Below, piece after piece: positions 62,795 to 64,000 of a stretch of DNA of 64,000 nt; position 1 is the stretch's first letter, and each line of letters opens with the position of its first letter. Below the pieces are notes generated by a model. The model worked only from the letters and a program-made list of their open reading frames with translations, did no database searches and was not told the origin of the DNA. Both the position numbers and the translations under genes were made by a program. Origin of the DNA: Marinobacter nauticus (GTDB lineage Bacteria > Pseudomonadota > Gammaproteobacteria > Pseudomonadales > Oleiphilaceae); assembly GCF_003634635.1 (NCBI RefSeq), contig NZ_RBJB01000003.1, positions 1,130,715 through 1,194,714 on the forward strand. The letters are read 5' to 3'.

Positions 62795-64000
62795 TCACGC
62801 TGTCTGATTCTTACCGCAAGGACAGTTCCCAAGCGGACAAGTGCCATCGGGTTTCTGCTGGCACTGCTCAACAATGGCCGTTCGATTCATCCGAGCCTGT
62901 TTTAGTCGATGGGCAACGATGGCTTTTGGCTGAGCATTCGCTCTCTGGCTAACCTCAGCCAACGCCTCCGGCGCCACTGCCCCGCCAGCAGCCGTCACCA
63001 ACCCCGGCATCTCCGGCACCTGCACCTTCTGCCCACTGCCTTTACCTGCCGCCCCACCGGCATTCATCTTGATACTCGCGCCCCCCATGGCCACGCCACT
63101 GGGATCGATCTTTACGAAGCTGCCGCCGGCTTTCAGGGTGATCTCAGCGCCGGCTTCGATGACGGCTTTCTGGCCGGCTTTGATGTGCAGTTCGGTGCCG
63201 GAATTGCTGAGCCAGGCAGTGCCGGCTTTCAGGTGCAGCGTGCCGCTAACATTGAAGCTGTGGTCTTTGCCGGTTTGCTCGCGCTTTTCGCCGTCCACGG
63301 TGTGATGGCTGTTGCCTTTGGTGTGGCTGAAGCGGTTGTTTTCCACCGTCAGGTGGCTGTCGTTCTTGATGACTTCGGTGCGGTTGTTTTCCGTCAGCAG
63401 GTCCAGGTCTTTCTGGGCGTGCACGTAGATCTGCTCTTCGCCGGCTTCGTCTTCAAAGCGTAGCTCGTTGCTGCCCTCACCCTTGTGGGTTTTGGTCTTC
63501 AGGGTGGTCCGGGTTTTGTGTTCCGGCAGCGCGTACGGCGGTGTGTTGGTGGCGTGGTAGGTTCTTCCGGTGATGATGGGCTGGTCCGGGTCGCCGTCGA
63601 GGAAAGACACGATCACTTCGTGGCCGATTCTGGGCAAGGCCATGAAACCGTATTGGCCACCGGCCCAGCCCTGGGCCACGCGCAGCCAGGCGCTTGAGTG
63701 TTCGTCGTTCTTGGAATAGCGGTCCCAAGGGAATCTTACTTTTACCCGGCCGTACTGGTCGCAGTGGATTTCTTCACCCTCGGGGCCGGTGACGAGGGCC
63801 ATCTGGGGGCCGTCCATCACGGGTTTGTGGTTGCACAGCGGGCGCCAGGTTTTGTCGGCCGGGATGGCACTGAAGGTGTTGTGGTAACTGGTGGGTTCGC
63901 TGCCGCCCTCTTCTTCCAGGGCCTGGGGCTGTTTGCCGGTGTGGGTGATGGCGGTGAGCAGCCATTCCCGGTTCAGGGTCTGGCTGTCGTGGTCCTGCAG
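62795..64000 (-). CDS. VgrG spike protein, C-terminal part (5' end beyond window)
   Basis: 401 residues visible; the frame is open to the window edge. It shows the gp5-like and needle parts of type VI Vgr[66 protein letters not shown], then repeated beta-helix text ([45 protein letters not shown]) and [21 protein letters not shown]. The C-terminus has a Cys-rich tail ([14 protein letters not shown]), not a large enzyme domain, so this VgrG most likely carries separate effectors, here via the DUF4123 adaptor. Confidence 0.93.
   Translation of the reverse strand: MQDHDSQTLNREWLLTAITHTGKQPQALEEEGGSEPTSYHNTFSAIPADKTWRPLCNHKPVMDGPQMALVTGPEGEEIHCDQYGRVKVRFPWDRYSKNDEHSSAWLRVAQGWAGGQYGFMALPRIGHEVIVSFLDGDPDQPIITGRTYHATNTPPYALPEHKTRTTLKTKTHKGEGSNELRFEDEAGEEQIYVHAQKDLDLLTENNRTEVIKNDSHLTVENNRFSHTKGNSHHTVDGEKREQTGKDHSFNVSGTLHLKAGTAWLSNSGTELHIKAGQKAVIEAGAEITLKAGGSFVKIDPSGVAMGGASIKMNAGGAAGKGSGQKVQVPEMPGLVTAAGGAVAPEALAEVSQRANAQPKAIVAHRLKQARMNRTAIVEQCQQKPDGTCPLGNCPCGKNQTA

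Noticed and set aside
1..64000. tRNA, rRNA, CRISPR, insertion sequence, integrase or attachment site
   Set aside because: No spaced repeats, transposase or integrase frames, or tRNA-like cloverleaf sequence were seen on reading both strands; small RNAs without features cannot be excluded.
62795..64000. Large C-terminal effector domain fused to VgrG
   Set aside because: After the beta-helix needle, only a short Cys-rich tail remains before the stop; this is not long enough for an enzyme.

Overview
The window is dense gammaproteobacterial chromosome: genes are packed with 1-215 bp gaps, no gap exceeds about 225 bp, and many neighbours overlap by 4 bp (ATGA or GTGA). Codon use is G+C-rich and Shine-Dalgarno sites are clear. 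The gene set fits a marine, free-living, heterotrophic Gammaproteobacterium, most likely Marinobacter or a close relative. It includes the proteobacterial dedicated sortase (Pds) system, a type VI secretion effector locus, many c-di-GMP and two-component proteins, AcnA, CysK, DUF3422 and LigE-type ligase. The genus is inference from gene content. I see no tRNA, rRNA, CRISPR array, insertion sequence or prophage.

1-3.9 kb (minus strand): the N-terminal part of a sensor protein with a PhnD-like domain, translationally coupled to an NMT1/SsuA-type binding lipoprotein, then a LysO lysine exporter and a DUF2288 protein. 3.9-13.1 kb is a signalling cluster: a lone receiver, REC-HDOD and Hpt-REC-REC-GGDEF run leftward, and two histidine kinases plus a broken third run rightward. 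The broken kinase shares a CTAG stop with convergent acnA (13.1-15.9 kb). 16.1-20 kb carries an MHYT-PAS hybrid kinase overlapping a REC-HD-GYP regulator.

20-25.2 kb: a zinc-finger/membrane/helical-repeat protein converging on a rhomboid protease, an OmpA-like domain protein with no signal peptide, MAPEG and GlsB membrane proteins, and a PlsC-like acyltransferase. 25.2-30.9 kb is the complete dedicated sortase system: class GN sortase and its VIT/VWA target on one strand, PdsR/PdsS on the other. 30.9-42.6 kb is mixed: DUF3422, a DUF815 ATPase, a three-sensor-domain GGDEF protein, CysK, a small outer-membrane barrel, a lipase-like hydrolase, a retropepsin-like protease, a periplasmic ATP-dependent DNA ligase, YtoQ and a secreted glycerophosphodiesterase.

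42.8-55.1 kb is the most interesting block. An SPFH protein, a 1749-residue DUF3686 AAA+ ATPase, a YqiK-like flotillin and YqiJ lie on one side of a 205-bp control region. A YjfI-like DUF2170 protein, PspA, a 110-residue orphan and a zinc-ribbon rhomboid protease lie on the other. A perfect 17-bp palindrome sits in the control region. The gene set suggests a membrane-maintenance module in which PspA (ESCRT-III family) and flotillin scaffolds work with a large AAA+ motor and an intramembrane protease.

55.2-64 kb (minus strand): a DUF4124 protein, then a type VI secretion effector island in order of transcription: VgrG (cut by the window end), a DUF4123 adaptor, a 1372-residue VasX-like effector with a MIX-like motif, and two tandem DUF6708 membrane proteins that are candidate immunity proteins. 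The effector genes are visibly more A+T-rich than vgrG, suggesting a recently acquired cargo.
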